Below the pieces are notes generated by a model. That model ran no database searches, was not told the DNA's origin, and saw nothing but the letters and a program-made list of their open reading frames with translations. From an uncultured Eubacteriales bacterium (lineage in GTDB: Bacteria; Bacillota; Clostridia; Oscillospirales; Oscillospiraceae): a stretch of DNA of 5,131 nt. This document shows, one piece after another, positions 1 through 5,131 of this stretch. The translations under genes were made by a program, and so were the position numbers. The stretch's first letter is position 1. Each line of letters opens with the position of its first letter. The stretch is taken from the NCBI GenBank assembly GCA_902461475.1, contig CABPXX010000122.1, forward strand, positions 1 through 5,131, read 5' to 3'.

Positions 1-308
1 GAGAAGGCGCTGACCTTTCGGGCTTCCTCGGGTTGGCCACTGCCCAGCAGCCGAGAGATGAGGGAGCCGCCGCCGATGCCCGCCAGTCCGGCCAGACACA
101 GGGTGATGTTGAACACGGGGAGAATGAGGGAGGTAGAGGCCACCATATACGGGTTGTTGGTCCGACCCACAAAGAAGGTGTCCGCCATGTTGTAGATCAG
201 CACGATCAGCTGGCTGGCCACAGCGGGAAGAATCATCTTCCGCAGGGCTACGGGGATGGGAAGGGTGGCGAAGATATCGGATTGGGCTGGTTTGCCGTTT
301 GCTTGCAT
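1..308 (-). CDS. MATE family efflux transporter, N-terminal part (gene continues beyond left edge)
   Basis: This is the first 102 codons of an integral membrane protein of the multidrug and toxic compound extrusion (MATE) family, which exports cationic drugs or metabolites in exchange for Na+ or H+. The visible part has a short polar N-terminus (residues 1-20) and the first helix, with the characteristic stretch LIVLIYNMADTFFVGR at residues 34-49. A second helical stretch (about 55-90) ends in a glycine-rich GLAGIGGGSLISRLLG segment, followed by the usual cytoplasmic GQPEEARKV loop. MATE proteins normally have 12 helices and about 450 residues, so about three quarters of the gene lies outside the window. 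I chose ATG at 308 because AGGTG sits 6 nt upstream and the homologous segment starts shortly after it. The substrate cannot be told from this fragment. The family call is firm. Confidence 0.93.
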   Translation of the reverse strand, partial: MQANGKPAQSDIFATLPIPVALRKMILPAVASQLIVLIYNMADTFFVGRTNNPYMVASTSLILPVFNITLCLAGLAGIGGGSLISRLLGSGQPEEARKVSAF

Positions 309-365
309 GGGACTACACCTGAGTTTTCTAGGAGGTTATCGACTGCATGTCATAGATTGCAACAG

Positions 366-381
366 AGTATATCATAGCACA
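366..381 (-). promoter_or_regulatory. Extended -10 promoter of the MATE gene
   Basis: Read on the minus strand this is TGTGCTATGATATACT. It holds an extended -10 (TGnTATGAT, hexamer 371-376) and an overlapping second hexamer, TATACT, at 366-371. No good TTGACA-like -35 lies 16-18 bp upstream, which is tolerated when the TGn extension is present. Transcription would start near 359 and give a leader of roughly 50 nt before the ATG at 308. The same GTGCTATGAT core precedes two other genes in this window. Confidence 0.6.
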
Positions 382-450
382 CACCCACCGATGTTTTCCA
401 GAAGAAAGAATGAAAGGAATTGATGCATAGGGCGGATGGTATCATTGCTT

Positions 451-493
451 TGAGAAAAAGAAAAAGTCCTGAACGCATCTGCGTTCAGGACTT
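451..493 (-). terminator. Rho-independent terminator of the minus-strand tRNA-Ala gene
   Basis: Directly after the CCA end of the tRNA, a perfect stem of at least 13 bp (463-475/476 against 481-493/494) closes a 4-nt loop at 477-480. On the minus strand it is followed by a T-rich run (TTTTTCTTTTTCTC). The stem starts immediately at the mature 3' end, so little trailer has to be removed. Confidence 0.92.
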
Positions 494-569
<76 letters not shown>

Positions 570-616
570 GAGTTGTTATTTCGTTTTTGCGGCGGTCTCT
601 CGCGCCGACAAAAGTG

Positions 617-645
617 AGTATATCAGAGAGGGGGTGGTTTGTCAA
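617..645 (-). promoter_or_regulatory. Sigma-70/SigA promoter of tRNA-Ala copy 1
   Basis: On the minus strand there is a perfect -35 TTGACA (640-645), a 17-nt spacer and -10 TATACT (617-622). An AT-rich tract lies upstream (646-680) and could act as an UP element. Transcription would start near 610 and leave a leader of about 40 nt before the tRNA, to be removed by RNase P. Confidence 0.93.
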
Positions 646-937
646 CAAGAAATTTCAAAAAATCTAAATTTTTTTCTTGCCCATTATGACTCTTGTTTCC
701 GGCCTCGTGTGTCCGGGAAACAGCGGGGCCAGGAGGGGACGCACAGGACGGTCTGGGGAAGCCTGCACAGCTGGCCACGCACCAGAGAGCTGTCTACATG
801 AAGAACTACTCCGTGGGAGCAATGCCATACGCGGACGGATACCCGTATGATGTCTAATTATTATAGAGGTATATGAACAGCGATGTAGGGCCTGTTTTAG
901 CCTCTGCAAAAAAACTGAAATTTTCTGAAAAAAGCCC
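646..937. other. Spacer between the two divergent tRNA promoters; no convincing gene
   Basis: The ends (646-680 and 907-937) are AT-rich, as expected upstream of strong tRNA promoters. The core, about 681-906, is more GC-rich. It has one open plus-strand stretch from 690 to a stop at 855-857 that contains an ATG at 798, which would encode 19 residues beginning MKNYSVGAMP. No ribosome binding site precedes that ATG. A minus-strand open frame (664-909) has an arginine/serine-rich composition that looks like chance. Weak inverted repeats are present (CATACG at 826-831 against CGTATG at 844-849; GTGTGTCC near 708 against GGACGCAC near 737). The core may be a decayed remnant of another gene or element, but I do not recognise it. 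Confidence 0.5.
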
Positions 938-966
938 TTGACTTTTCTTACACCCCCTGTTATACT
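938..966 (+). promoter_or_regulatory. Sigma-70/SigA promoter of tRNA-Ala copy 2
   Basis: There is a -35 TTGACT (938-943), a 17-nt spacer and -10 TATACT (961-966). Spacer length and -10 match the promoter of the other copy, and both spacers contain a CCCCC run. Transcription would start near 973, about 37 nt before the tRNA. Confidence 0.93.
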
Positions 967-1009
967 AACACTCGTTCCGCAGGGGACACGACAAAAACGA
1001 ATACGACCT

Positions 1010-1085
<76 letters not shown>

Positions 1086-1127
1086 AAAGACCTGAAACCA
1101 ATCGGTTTCAGGTCTTTTGCTTTTTTT
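1086..1127 (+). terminator. Rho-independent terminator of tRNA-Ala copy 2
   Basis: A perfect hairpin of about 15 bp (1085-1099 against 1104-1118) with loop AATC is followed by GC and a run of seven T (1121-1127). The stem begins at the CCA end. It corresponds position by position to the terminator of the other copy with three compensated base-pair changes. Confidence 0.93.
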
Positions 1128-1133
1128 CAGTCG

Positions 1134-1162
1134 TTGCTTCCAGCGGTATGCCGTGCTATGAT
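1134..1162 (+). promoter_or_regulatory. Promoter of the 58-residue membrane protein gene
   Basis: There is a -35 TTGCTT (1134-1139), a 17-nt spacer and -10 TATGAT (1157-1162) with a TGC extension (1154-1156). It begins only a few bases after the T-run of the tRNA terminator, so the gene is insulated from the tRNA unit and has its own start. The expected leader is about 44 nt. Confidence 0.7.
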
Positions 1163-1212
1163 TATGATAACAAGGGGAGCGGATAACGCCGGAGATTTGA
1201 GAGGTGATAGCA

Positions 1213-1389
1213 ATGAAGCATTTGAAACGATTTCTGTTGCTATTGATTGCTTTGCTTGTAGGCGCTGGACTGGGACATATCCTGTTGTCGGAGTTTGAGC
1301 CGTTGCGATTGATTGTCTTTCTTGTGTTGTGTTTGGCTTTGGGCGAACTGTTCTATCAGATTGATCAAAGAACGCAAGGGCAATCGTGA
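1213..1389 (+). CDS. Small two-helix membrane protein of unknown function (58 aa)
   Basis: I do not recognise a family. The 58 residues form a basic start (MKHLKRF), a first hydrophobic helix at about 7-25 with a glycine-rich GAGLG turn, a short acidic connector (SEFEP), a second helix at about 31-48, and a polar tail (QIDQRTQGQS). The positive-inside rule suggests both ends face the cytoplasm. I chose ATG 1213 because AGAGGTGA lies directly upstream with about 6 nt spacing. A GTG at 1204 is in frame but would lie inside that ribosome binding site. Leucine is mostly written TTG or CTG and the gene is more AT-rich than the ABC operon to the right. Own promoter, good ribosome binding site and clean two-helix pattern make it likely to be real. 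Confidence 0.72.
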   Translation: MKHLKRFLLLLIALLVGAGLGHILLSEFEPLRLIVFLVLCLALGELFYQIDQRTQGQS

Positions 1390-1434
1390 GAGTGGGGAGC
1401 CGTTGCATCTGACAAACTCTTTACCGTACCTGGG

Positions 1435-1463
1435 TGGCTCTGTTTACCTGTGTGTGCTATGAT
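1435..1463 (+). promoter_or_regulatory. Extended -10 promoter of the zinc-ribbon membrane protein gene
   Basis: The -10 is TATGAT (1458-1463) with a TGC extension, inside TGTGTGCTATGAT. The hexamer 17 bp upstream (TGGCTC) is a poor -35, so the extension would carry recognition. Start near 1470 gives a leader of about 30 nt before the ATG at 1501. The preceding 58-residue gene has no clear terminator, so read-through from it is also possible. Confidence 0.55.
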
Positions 1464-1500
1464 TTCCTTATCCGATGCCATGGAGAGAGGAAGCCGGAAG

Positions 1501-1761
1501 ATGAGAAAGCTACAGATGTGGGATTTGGCCTCTGCACTGGTGTTTTTGGCGGGGGCCGTACTGTTTGGCGTGCCCTGTTTTCGGTATGAGGTGGTGACAC
1601 CGCTATCCGGGCTTGGTGCTTTGGTTGCGGTAGTTGGGGTGATCATGGGGCTGGTGAAGGTGCGCTGCCCGTGTTGCGGGGCTTTTCTTGGTGCTCTAGT
1701 GTCTTCCAAACGTCCCTTTTGTCCCAGGTGTGGGCGCAATTTAGAAAAAGTGCTGAGATAA
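1501..1761 (+). CDS. Small membrane protein with C-terminal zinc ribbon (86 aa)
   Basis: The protein has two predicted membrane helices (about 9-27 and 35-52) and then a cytoplasmic four-cysteine module, CPCCG (C56, C59; C58 extra) and CPRCG (C74, C77), with a basic spacer between them. This is the layout of a zinc ribbon of rubredoxin-knuckle type, so a bound zinc is likely. I cannot name a family, and the target of the ribbon is unknown. I chose ATG 1501 because AGAGAGGA lies 9 nt upstream. In-frame ATGs at 1459 and 1480 lack a ribosome binding site, and 1459 lies within the promoter -10. The gene converges with tspO, with 38 bp between stop codons. It is less GC-rich than the genes to the right. 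A real gene is likely, and the function is open. Confidence 0.78.
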   Translation: MRKLQMWDLASALVFLAGAVLFGVPCFRYEVVTPLSGLGALVAVVGVIMGLVKVRCPCCGAFLGALVSSKRPFCPRCGRNLEKVLR

Positions 1762-1762
1762 G

Positions 1763-1800
1763 AAAAGCTCTGGAATCCTCAAAGGTTCCAGAGCTTTTTT
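1763..1800. terminator. Bidirectional terminator between the zinc-ribbon gene and tspO
   Basis: AAAAGCTCTGGAA (1763-1775) pairs with TTCCAGAGCTTTT (1786-1798), and the inner CCT/AGG can extend the stem. Plus-strand transcripts end in TTTTTT (1795-1800), and minus-strand transcripts read TTTTC on the other side. The hairpin fills the gap between the two convergent stop codons, and its T-run touches the tspO stop codon (1800-1802). Confidence 0.9.
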
Positions 1801-2273
1801 CATCGGTTCAGCCAGAAAATCCCCAAATTGAGATACCCGGCAAAAGCCACCCACGCCAGATAGGGCAGCATCAGCCAGAACGTGCGGCGGTCCAGGGCGG
1901 AAAATTGCAGGGTGGTGAGGAGAATGAGGCACCACAGCAGCACCAGCCAGAAAAAGGACACCAGATACAGCCCCAGGTTGAAAAAGAGAATGGACCACAG
2001 AAAGTTAAATCCCAACTGAATGCCGTAGAAAATGAGAGCCCGCTTGACCAGCTTTTCCGGGCCCTGGGACCGGACCACTAAATAAGAGGCAATCCCCATC
2101 AGCACAAAGAGCACCGTCCACACCACGGGAAACAGCCAACCCGGCGGGGAGAGAGGCGGCTGGTTGAGGGCCTGAAAGTCCTCCATGGCACCCCGGGTCA
2201 CCCAGCCGGACAGGCCACCCACCGCCAGGGGGATGCCAATGCACAACACCAATTGACGTAGTTTGTGACTCAT
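1800..2273 (-). CDS. tspO: TspO/MBR (tryptophan-rich sensory protein) family membrane protein
   Basis: This is a 157-residue protein of the TspO/translocator family: five-helix membrane proteins that bind and help degrade porphyrins and that act in stress or tetrapyrrole signalling in several bacteria. The length is typical for the family. Visible marks are the loop QPPLSPPGWLFPVVWTVLF (38-56) leading into helix 2, the GFNFLWSILFF segment with N90 and W93 in helix 3, and PYLAWVAFAGYLN (137-149) in helix 5, the region that contributes to ligand binding. Tryptophans and aromatics are abundant. I chose ATG 2273 because GGAGGTG lies 6 nt upstream. An in-frame GTG at 2282 overlaps that site. The gene is downstream of ybaN but separated by a hairpin, so it is probably a separate unit. 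The family call is secure; the physiological role here is not. Confidence 0.95.
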   Translation of the reverse strand: MSHKLRQLVLCIGIPLAVGGLSGWVTRGAMEDFQALNQPPLSPPGWLFPVVWTVLFVLMGIASYLVVRSQGPEKLVKRALIFYGIQLGFNFLWSILFFNLGLYLVSFFWLVLLWCLILLTTLQFSALDRRTFWLMLPYLAWVAFAGYLNLGIFWLNR

Positions 2274-2295
2274 TCCCAGCACCTCCGTTGCGGCT

Positions 2296-2326
2296 ATTGT
2301 ATGCTGCGTCGGGGAAAATTATGCAA
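2296..2326 (-). promoter_or_regulatory. Possible promoter of tspO
   Basis: On the minus strand TACAAT (2296-2301) is a fair -10, with TTGCAT (2321-2326) 19 bp upstream as a weak -35. The long spacer makes it doubtful. Its place between the ybaN terminator and the tspO ribosome binding site is the right one. Confidence 0.4.
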
Positions 2327-2366
2327 ACAAACACCCCGTGAACTGTTCCATGGTCCACGGGGTGTT
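2322..2366 (-). terminator. Terminator of the ABC exporter-ygbA-ybaN operon
   Basis: AACACCCCGTG and CACGGGGTGTT (2330-2340 against 2356-2366) form an 11-bp GC-rich stem around a 15-nt loop. On the minus strand the stem is followed by TTGTTTG and then an AATTTT stretch. It starts three bases after the ybaN stop codon. The T-run is interrupted, so termination may be partial, which would allow some read-through into tspO. Confidence 0.75.
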
Positions 2367-2369
2367 GCA

Positions 2370-2786
2370 TTAGGCCTGATAGGCGGTTTCGTCCAGCTTG
2401 CGATAATGCTCTGCCTGGGCAGGGGAGAGGGTCTTGATGCCGAAGATAAAGAAGAGAATGTGAAACAGCCACACACAGCCCAGGGCGATGCGGCCCACCG
2501 GGACGCTGCCCATCATGAAAAAGCCGATGGACATCACCAGGGTGACCGTGACCATGATGCGCAGTTTGGCGCTCCAGGTCATGCCACGGCCTTTGGCAAA
2601 GCTCTCCAGATTGTTTTTGTACAGCTTGGTGGAGGTGAACCAGTTGTGCAGCCGCTGAGAGCTGCGGGCAAAGCAGTAGGCCGCCAGCATCAAAAAGGGA
2701 AAGGCGGGGAGCAGGGGCAGCACAGCGCCAACGGCGCCCAGGACCAGACCAATACAACCCAATAGGATATAGAGCACTTTTTTCAT
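2370..2786 (-). CDS. ybaN: YbaN/DUF454 family inner membrane protein
   Basis: The 138-residue protein matches the YbaN (DUF454) family of small membrane proteins, whose function is not established. Typical marks are the N-terminal helix (about 4-23), the motif LPLLPAFPFLMLAAYCFARSS (23-43) with SQRLHNWF after it, then a basic cytoplasmic stretch around KGRGMTWSAKLR and two further helices (about 77-95 and 100-118). A polar tail (LSPAQAEHYRKLDETAYQA) follows. Start ATG 2786 has AGGAGA upstream that overlaps the end of the preceding gene. Only 4 bp separate the ygbA-like stop from this start, so the two are translated from one message. It is the last gene of the operon, followed by a hairpin terminator. 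The family call is secure; the role is unknown. Confidence 0.92.
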   Translation of the reverse strand: MKKVLYILLGCIGLVLGAVGAVLPLLPAFPFLMLAAYCFARSSQRLHNWFTSTKLYKNNLESFAKGRGMTWSAKLRIMVTVTLVMSIGFFMMGSVPVGRIALGCVWLFHILFFIFGIKTLSPAQAEHYRKLDETAYQA

Positions 2787-2790
2787 GGTA

Positions 2791-3135
2791 TCATCTCCTG
2801 TTTTGTCTTTGTTTCTCTCTGGTACTCTCCCACACGTGGCGCAGGGCCAGAATGGGGTGGTGGAGGAGCATCCGGGGCCCGGCGTAGCGCATGACCTGCC
2901 GAATTTGCTGGGCCATGTCCTTCCGGTAACAGTGCACCTTGCAGTTGGAGCAGAAGGTTTTCGTCTCCATAAAGGGGCATTTGTCGCTGCGCTCCATGGC
3001 GTAGTCCTTCAGCGCCTGGCACTGGGGACACAGCTGTCTGGTAGGGGTGTGGTGAACTCCGTGGCAGTAGATGGCGATCATCTGCCCCACTACCTTCTGC
3101 TCCCGCTGGCGTTTTTTCTCCACAGCGGAGGCCAT
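2791..3135 (-). CDS. ygbA: YgbA_NO family protein (nitrous oxide-stimulated promoter family), cysteine-rich
   Basis: The 114-residue soluble protein has the pattern of the YgbA_NO family (named for the E. coli ygbA promoter, which responds to nitrogen oxides and is repressed by NsrR). Cysteines are arranged as C24, C36-PQ-C39, C53, C62-SN-C65 and C69, within the diagnostic blocks KCPFMETKTFCSNCKVHCY (52-70) and VMRYAGPRMLLHHPILALRH (81-100). The cysteines could bind zinc or an iron-sulfur cluster; this is inference. The N-terminus (VEKKRQREQK) is basic. ATG 3135 overlaps the stop of the ABC gene by one base (TGATG) with GGGAGG upstream, so translation is probably coupled. Location behind a CydC-like exporter and before ybaN suggests a shared redox or nitrosative-stress job, which is inferred from context only. 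Confidence 0.93.
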   Translation of the reverse strand: MASAVEKKRQREQKVVGQMIAIYCHGVHHTPTRQLCPQCQALKDYAMERSDKCPFMETKTFCSNCKVHCYRKDMAQQIRQVMRYAGPRMLLHHPILALRHVWESTREKQRQNRR

Positions 3136-4787
3136 CAGCTCACCCTCCCATGCTCCACCGAGTGCACCTGGTCGGCAATGCCCATGGTGGACCGGCGGTG
3201 GCTGACCAAAATCACCGTGCGCTGGTCCCGCTCCCGGTGGAGGGAGCGGAGAATTTCCGCCTCGTTCAGGCTGTCCAGATTGCTGGTGGGCTCATCCAGC
3301 AGCAGGAAGGGGGCGTTGTGGAGGAAGGCACGGGCCAGCCCCAGCCGTTGCCGTTCGCCGCCGGACAGGGTGTCCCCCAGTTCTCCCACCGGGGTATCGT
3401 ACCCCTGGGGCAGGGTGAGGATGAAGTCGTGGATGGAGGCCTTCTTGCAGGCCTCCTCCACCTCTTCTCGGGTGGCGTCGGGGCGGGCCAGAAGAATGTT
3501 TTTCAAAATGGTGTCGTGGAACAGGTCGGTGTCCTGGGTCATGTACCCTTGCATGGAGCGCAAATCGGAGGTATTGATGTTCCGCACGTCTCGCTCCGAG
3601 ATGGTCACCTCTCCGCTCTGGCGGTCCCAGAACCGCATGAGCAGCTTTAAGAGGGTAGACTTGCCCGAGCCGCTACGGCCCACAATGCCCACCACTTTTC
3701 CCTTGGGAAAGTCCAGGGTCAGACCGTCCAGAATGGTCTCACCGCCGTAGGAGAAGGTGAGATCCTCGCAGGCGGCCCCGTGGAATCGGGTGGCGGACTG
3801 TCCGGACACCTCTTCCACCACCGGGGTCTCGTCCAGAATGTCTAGCACCCGCCGGGCGGCGGCAAAGGTGCTCTGGAGGGTGGCGCCCAGGTTGGCCAGA
3901 GCCACTACCGGGCCAAAGGAGGACATGAGGGTAATGAGGGGGACCAGCACTCCGCCAAAGTTTACTTGACCCTGTTCCAGCAGCACCAGCCCCAGGGCCA
4001 GCAGCGCCAGGTCGTAGAGCCAGATAACAGTATGGGTGACGGCGGTGTTGGTGCCGGTGATACGGCTCATGTCCTGCTGCACCCGGCTCAGATCGTCGGT
4101 GCGGCCCTCCAGCTCACCAAGACGCTGGGCCTGGCCGTGGTACTGGATGGTCTCATCCACTCCCCGCAGGCTGTCCAGTACAAAGGCGGACAGCTGCCCC
4201 GCCTTCTGGCGCATCCGGTTGCCGGTATCCCCGGAGCGGCGAGAGGCCAGCACGGGGAGGAGAATGCCCACGGTGGCGTAGGCCAGCAGAGCCAACACCC
4301 CGTAGGCCCAGTGGAACCAGGCCAGAAAGGCGGCGGTGAGCAGGCTCATCACCAGGGCAATGGCGGCCGGGGAGATGGTGTGGGCGTAGAACACCTCCAG
4401 CAGCTCAATGTCGGAGGTGATGACCGAGATCAAATCCCCCTTGTCCCGCCCGTCCAGCTTGGCAGGGGCCAGGCGGCGCAGGGCGGCAAATACCTTTTGG
4501 CGCAAAATGGCCAACAGTTTAAAGGCAATGTAGTGGTTGCAGGTCTGCTCTCCGTAGCGGAACACCCCGCGCAGCAGGGCGCACAGGGCGGCGACCAGGA
4601 AAATCAAGGGCAGGGTGTCCTGGTGGTTGAGGACGGAGAGAATGCCGACACCGCCCAGCACTGGGATCAGGGTGGCGGCGATGAAGCCCAGCACGCCCAG
4701 GGTGATAGCCAGAAGCATCACCCCGGTGAGTGGCCCCACCAGCGTGATGAGGCGGGCCATACAGGATAGATTACTGCGGGGGTTCAT
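3135..4787 (-). CDS. ABC exporter half-transporter, permease-ATPase fusion, CydC-like
   Basis: This 550-residue protein joins an exporter membrane domain (six helices, about 15-310) to a nucleotide-binding domain (about 335-550). The ATPase is complete: Walker A GRSGSGKST (370-378), Q-loop Q418 in YMTQDTDLF, signature LSGGE (474-478), Walker B FLLLDEP (494-500), D-loop SNLD and switch histidine H530. It therefore should hydrolyse ATP. The length, the GVLGFIAATLIPVLGGVGI helix near the N-terminus and its partner gene upstream resemble CydC of CydDC, which in E. coli exports thiols and has been reported to move heme. Assignment to that substrate is not possible from sequence alone. I chose ATG 4787 because AGGAGG lies 7 nt upstream and the start overlaps the previous stop as ATGA. 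An upstream in-frame GTG/ATG region belongs to the previous gene. A heterodimer with the 4784-5131 protein is likely. Confidence 0.93.
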   Translation of the reverse strand: MNPRSNLSCMARLITLVGPLTGVMLLAITLGVLGFIAATLIPVLGGVGILSVLNHQDTLPLIFLVAALCALLRGVFRYGEQTCNHYIAFKLLAILRQKVFAALRRLAPAKLDGRDKGDLISVITSDIELLEVFYAHTISPAAIALVMSLLTAAFLAWFHWAYGVLALLAYATVGILLPVLASRRSGDTGNRMRQKAGQLSAFVLDSLRGVDETIQYHGQAQRLGELEGRTDDLSRVQQDMSRITGTNTAVTHTVIWLYDLALLALGLVLLEQGQVNFGGVLVPLITLMSSFGPVVALANLGATLQSTFAAARRVLDILDETPVVEEVSGQSATRFHGAACEDLTFSYGGETILDGLTLDFPKGKVVGIVGRSGSGKSTLLKLLMRFWDRQSGEVTISERDVRNINTSDLRSMQGYMTQDTDLFHDTILKNILLARPDATREEVEEACKKASIHDFILTLPQGYDTPVGELGDTLSGGERQRLGLARAFLHNAPFLLLDEPTSNLDSLNEAEILRSLHRERDQRTVILVSHRRSTMGIADQVHSVEHGRVS

Positions 4788-5131
4788 GCGGGTACCTCCT
4801 CTTGGTTGAATTGTTCCAGCTCTTGCTGCTGGCCCCACAGCCGGGCATACAGCCCGCCTTGGTCCAGCAGCTGCCGGTGTGAGCCGTGCTCCACTACCCG
4901 GCCGCCCTCCATGGCGTAGATGACGTCCGCCCCGGCCACATTGGCCAGACGGTGGGAGATGACCAGCACCGTGTGGGTGCGGGAGAGACGGTGGATCTGC
5001 TCCATAATTTCGTTTTCGCTGTCCACATCCACGTTGGAGGTTGCCTCATCAAAGATATACATGGGGCTGTCGTGAAGCAGAGCCCGGGCCAGGGCCAGAC
5101 GCTGGCGCTGGCCACCGGAGAAGTTGCTTCC
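4784..5131 (-). CDS. ABC exporter half-transporter, C-terminal end of ATPase domain (gene continues beyond right edge)
   Basis: The visible 115 residues are the end of an ABC nucleotide-binding domain: signature FSGGQ (visible residues 4-8), Walker B MYIFDE (24-29) with the catalytic glutamate, D-loop SNVD (32-35), switch histidine H60 in VLVISHRLA, and the usual closing GGRVVEHGSHRQLLDQGGLYARLW. The tail ELEQFNQEEVPA is polar. The membrane domain and Walker A lie outside the window. The stop overlaps the start of the next ABC gene by four bases (ATGA), so the two are co-translated and almost certainly form one heterodimeric exporter. The signature differs from its partner (FSGGQ against LSGGE), but both keep the Walker B glutamate, so neither visible ATPase half looks degenerate. 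Confidence 0.95.
   Translation of the reverse strand, partial: GSNFSGGQRQRLALARALLHDSPMYIFDEATSNVDVDSENEIMEQIHRLSRTHTVLVISHRLANVAGADVIYAMEGGRVVEHGSHRQLLDQGGLYARLWGQQQELEQFNQEEVPA

Noticed and set aside
317..336. Possible hairpin hiding the MATE ribosome binding site (ACCT against AGGT)
   Set aside because: Only four base pairs with a long loop, too weak to claim as a regulatory structure.
798..857. Peptide ending in YPYDV, resembling the start of the HA epitope tag
   Set aside because: Only five to six residues match before a stop codon, there is no vector context, and the match is best explained by chance.
664..909. 81-codon open frame on the minus strand between the tRNA genes
   Set aside because: Its codons run through the AT-rich upstream tract of the tRNA promoter, and it has no ribosome binding site or recognisable pattern.
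2005..2757. 250-codon open frame on the minus strand
   Set aside because: It runs through ybaN, a terminator hairpin and tspO in another frame. The two real genes have family motifs and ribosome binding sites.
2785..3750. 321-codon open frame on the plus strand
   Set aside because: It is antisense to ygbA and the ABC ATPase domain, with serine/arginine-rich shadow composition and no motifs.
3966..4769. 267-codon open frame on the plus strand, rich in Q, G and H
   Set aside because: It lies wholly antisense to the ABC exporter gene, whose motifs are clear. The composition is the usual shadow of a GC-rich coding strand, and no ribosome binding site or family signature is visible.

Overview
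The window looks like a chromosomal segment of a Gram-positive anaerobe of class Clostridia. An Oscillospiraceae-type gut bacterium (Flavonifractor/Lawsonibacter-like) would fit. The reasons are the strong AGGAGG-type ribosome binding sites, the TTGACA-17-TATACT and TGnTATGAT promoters, the GC-rich transporter genes, the MATE family type, and the presence of YgbA_NO and YbaN family genes beside a paired ABC exporter. The taxonomic call is inference from style, not from a marker gene.

Left part (1-1127). The N-terminal 102 codons of a MATE efflux pump run off the left edge on the minus strand, behind an extended -10 promoter. Next come two identical 76-nt tRNA-Ala(GGC) genes that point away from each other (494-569 minus, 1010-1085 plus). 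Each has its own promoter with a 17-nt spacer and its own hairpin terminator. The two terminator stems differ at three base pairs, all compensated, so this looks like an old inverted duplication of a whole tRNA transcription unit. The DNA between the two promoters holds no convincing gene.

Middle part (1128-1800). Two small plus-strand membrane-protein genes follow, each with its own GTGCTATGAT-type promoter. One is a 58-residue protein with two predicted helices. The other is an 86-residue protein with two helices and a C-terminal four-cysteine zinc ribbon. Their base composition and codon use are more AT-rich than those of the genes to the right. A hairpin that fills the 38-bp gap before the convergent tspO gene probably terminates both strands.

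Right part (1800-5131, all minus strand). In transcription order there are the end of one ABC exporter half (NBD only visible), a complete CydC-like ABC exporter half, a YgbA_NO family cysteine-rich protein and a YbaN/DUF454 membrane protein. The first three junctions are overlaps or a 4-bp gap (ATGA, TGATG, 4 bp), so these four genes are one translationally coupled operon that ends at a hairpin after ybaN. A separate tspO gene lies just downstream. CydDC-like exporters, YgbA (a nitrosative-stress gene in enterobacteria) and TspO (a porphyrin-binding membrane protein) share a possible redox, heme or nitrosative-stress theme. That link is inference, and it is the most functionally interesting aspect of the window.
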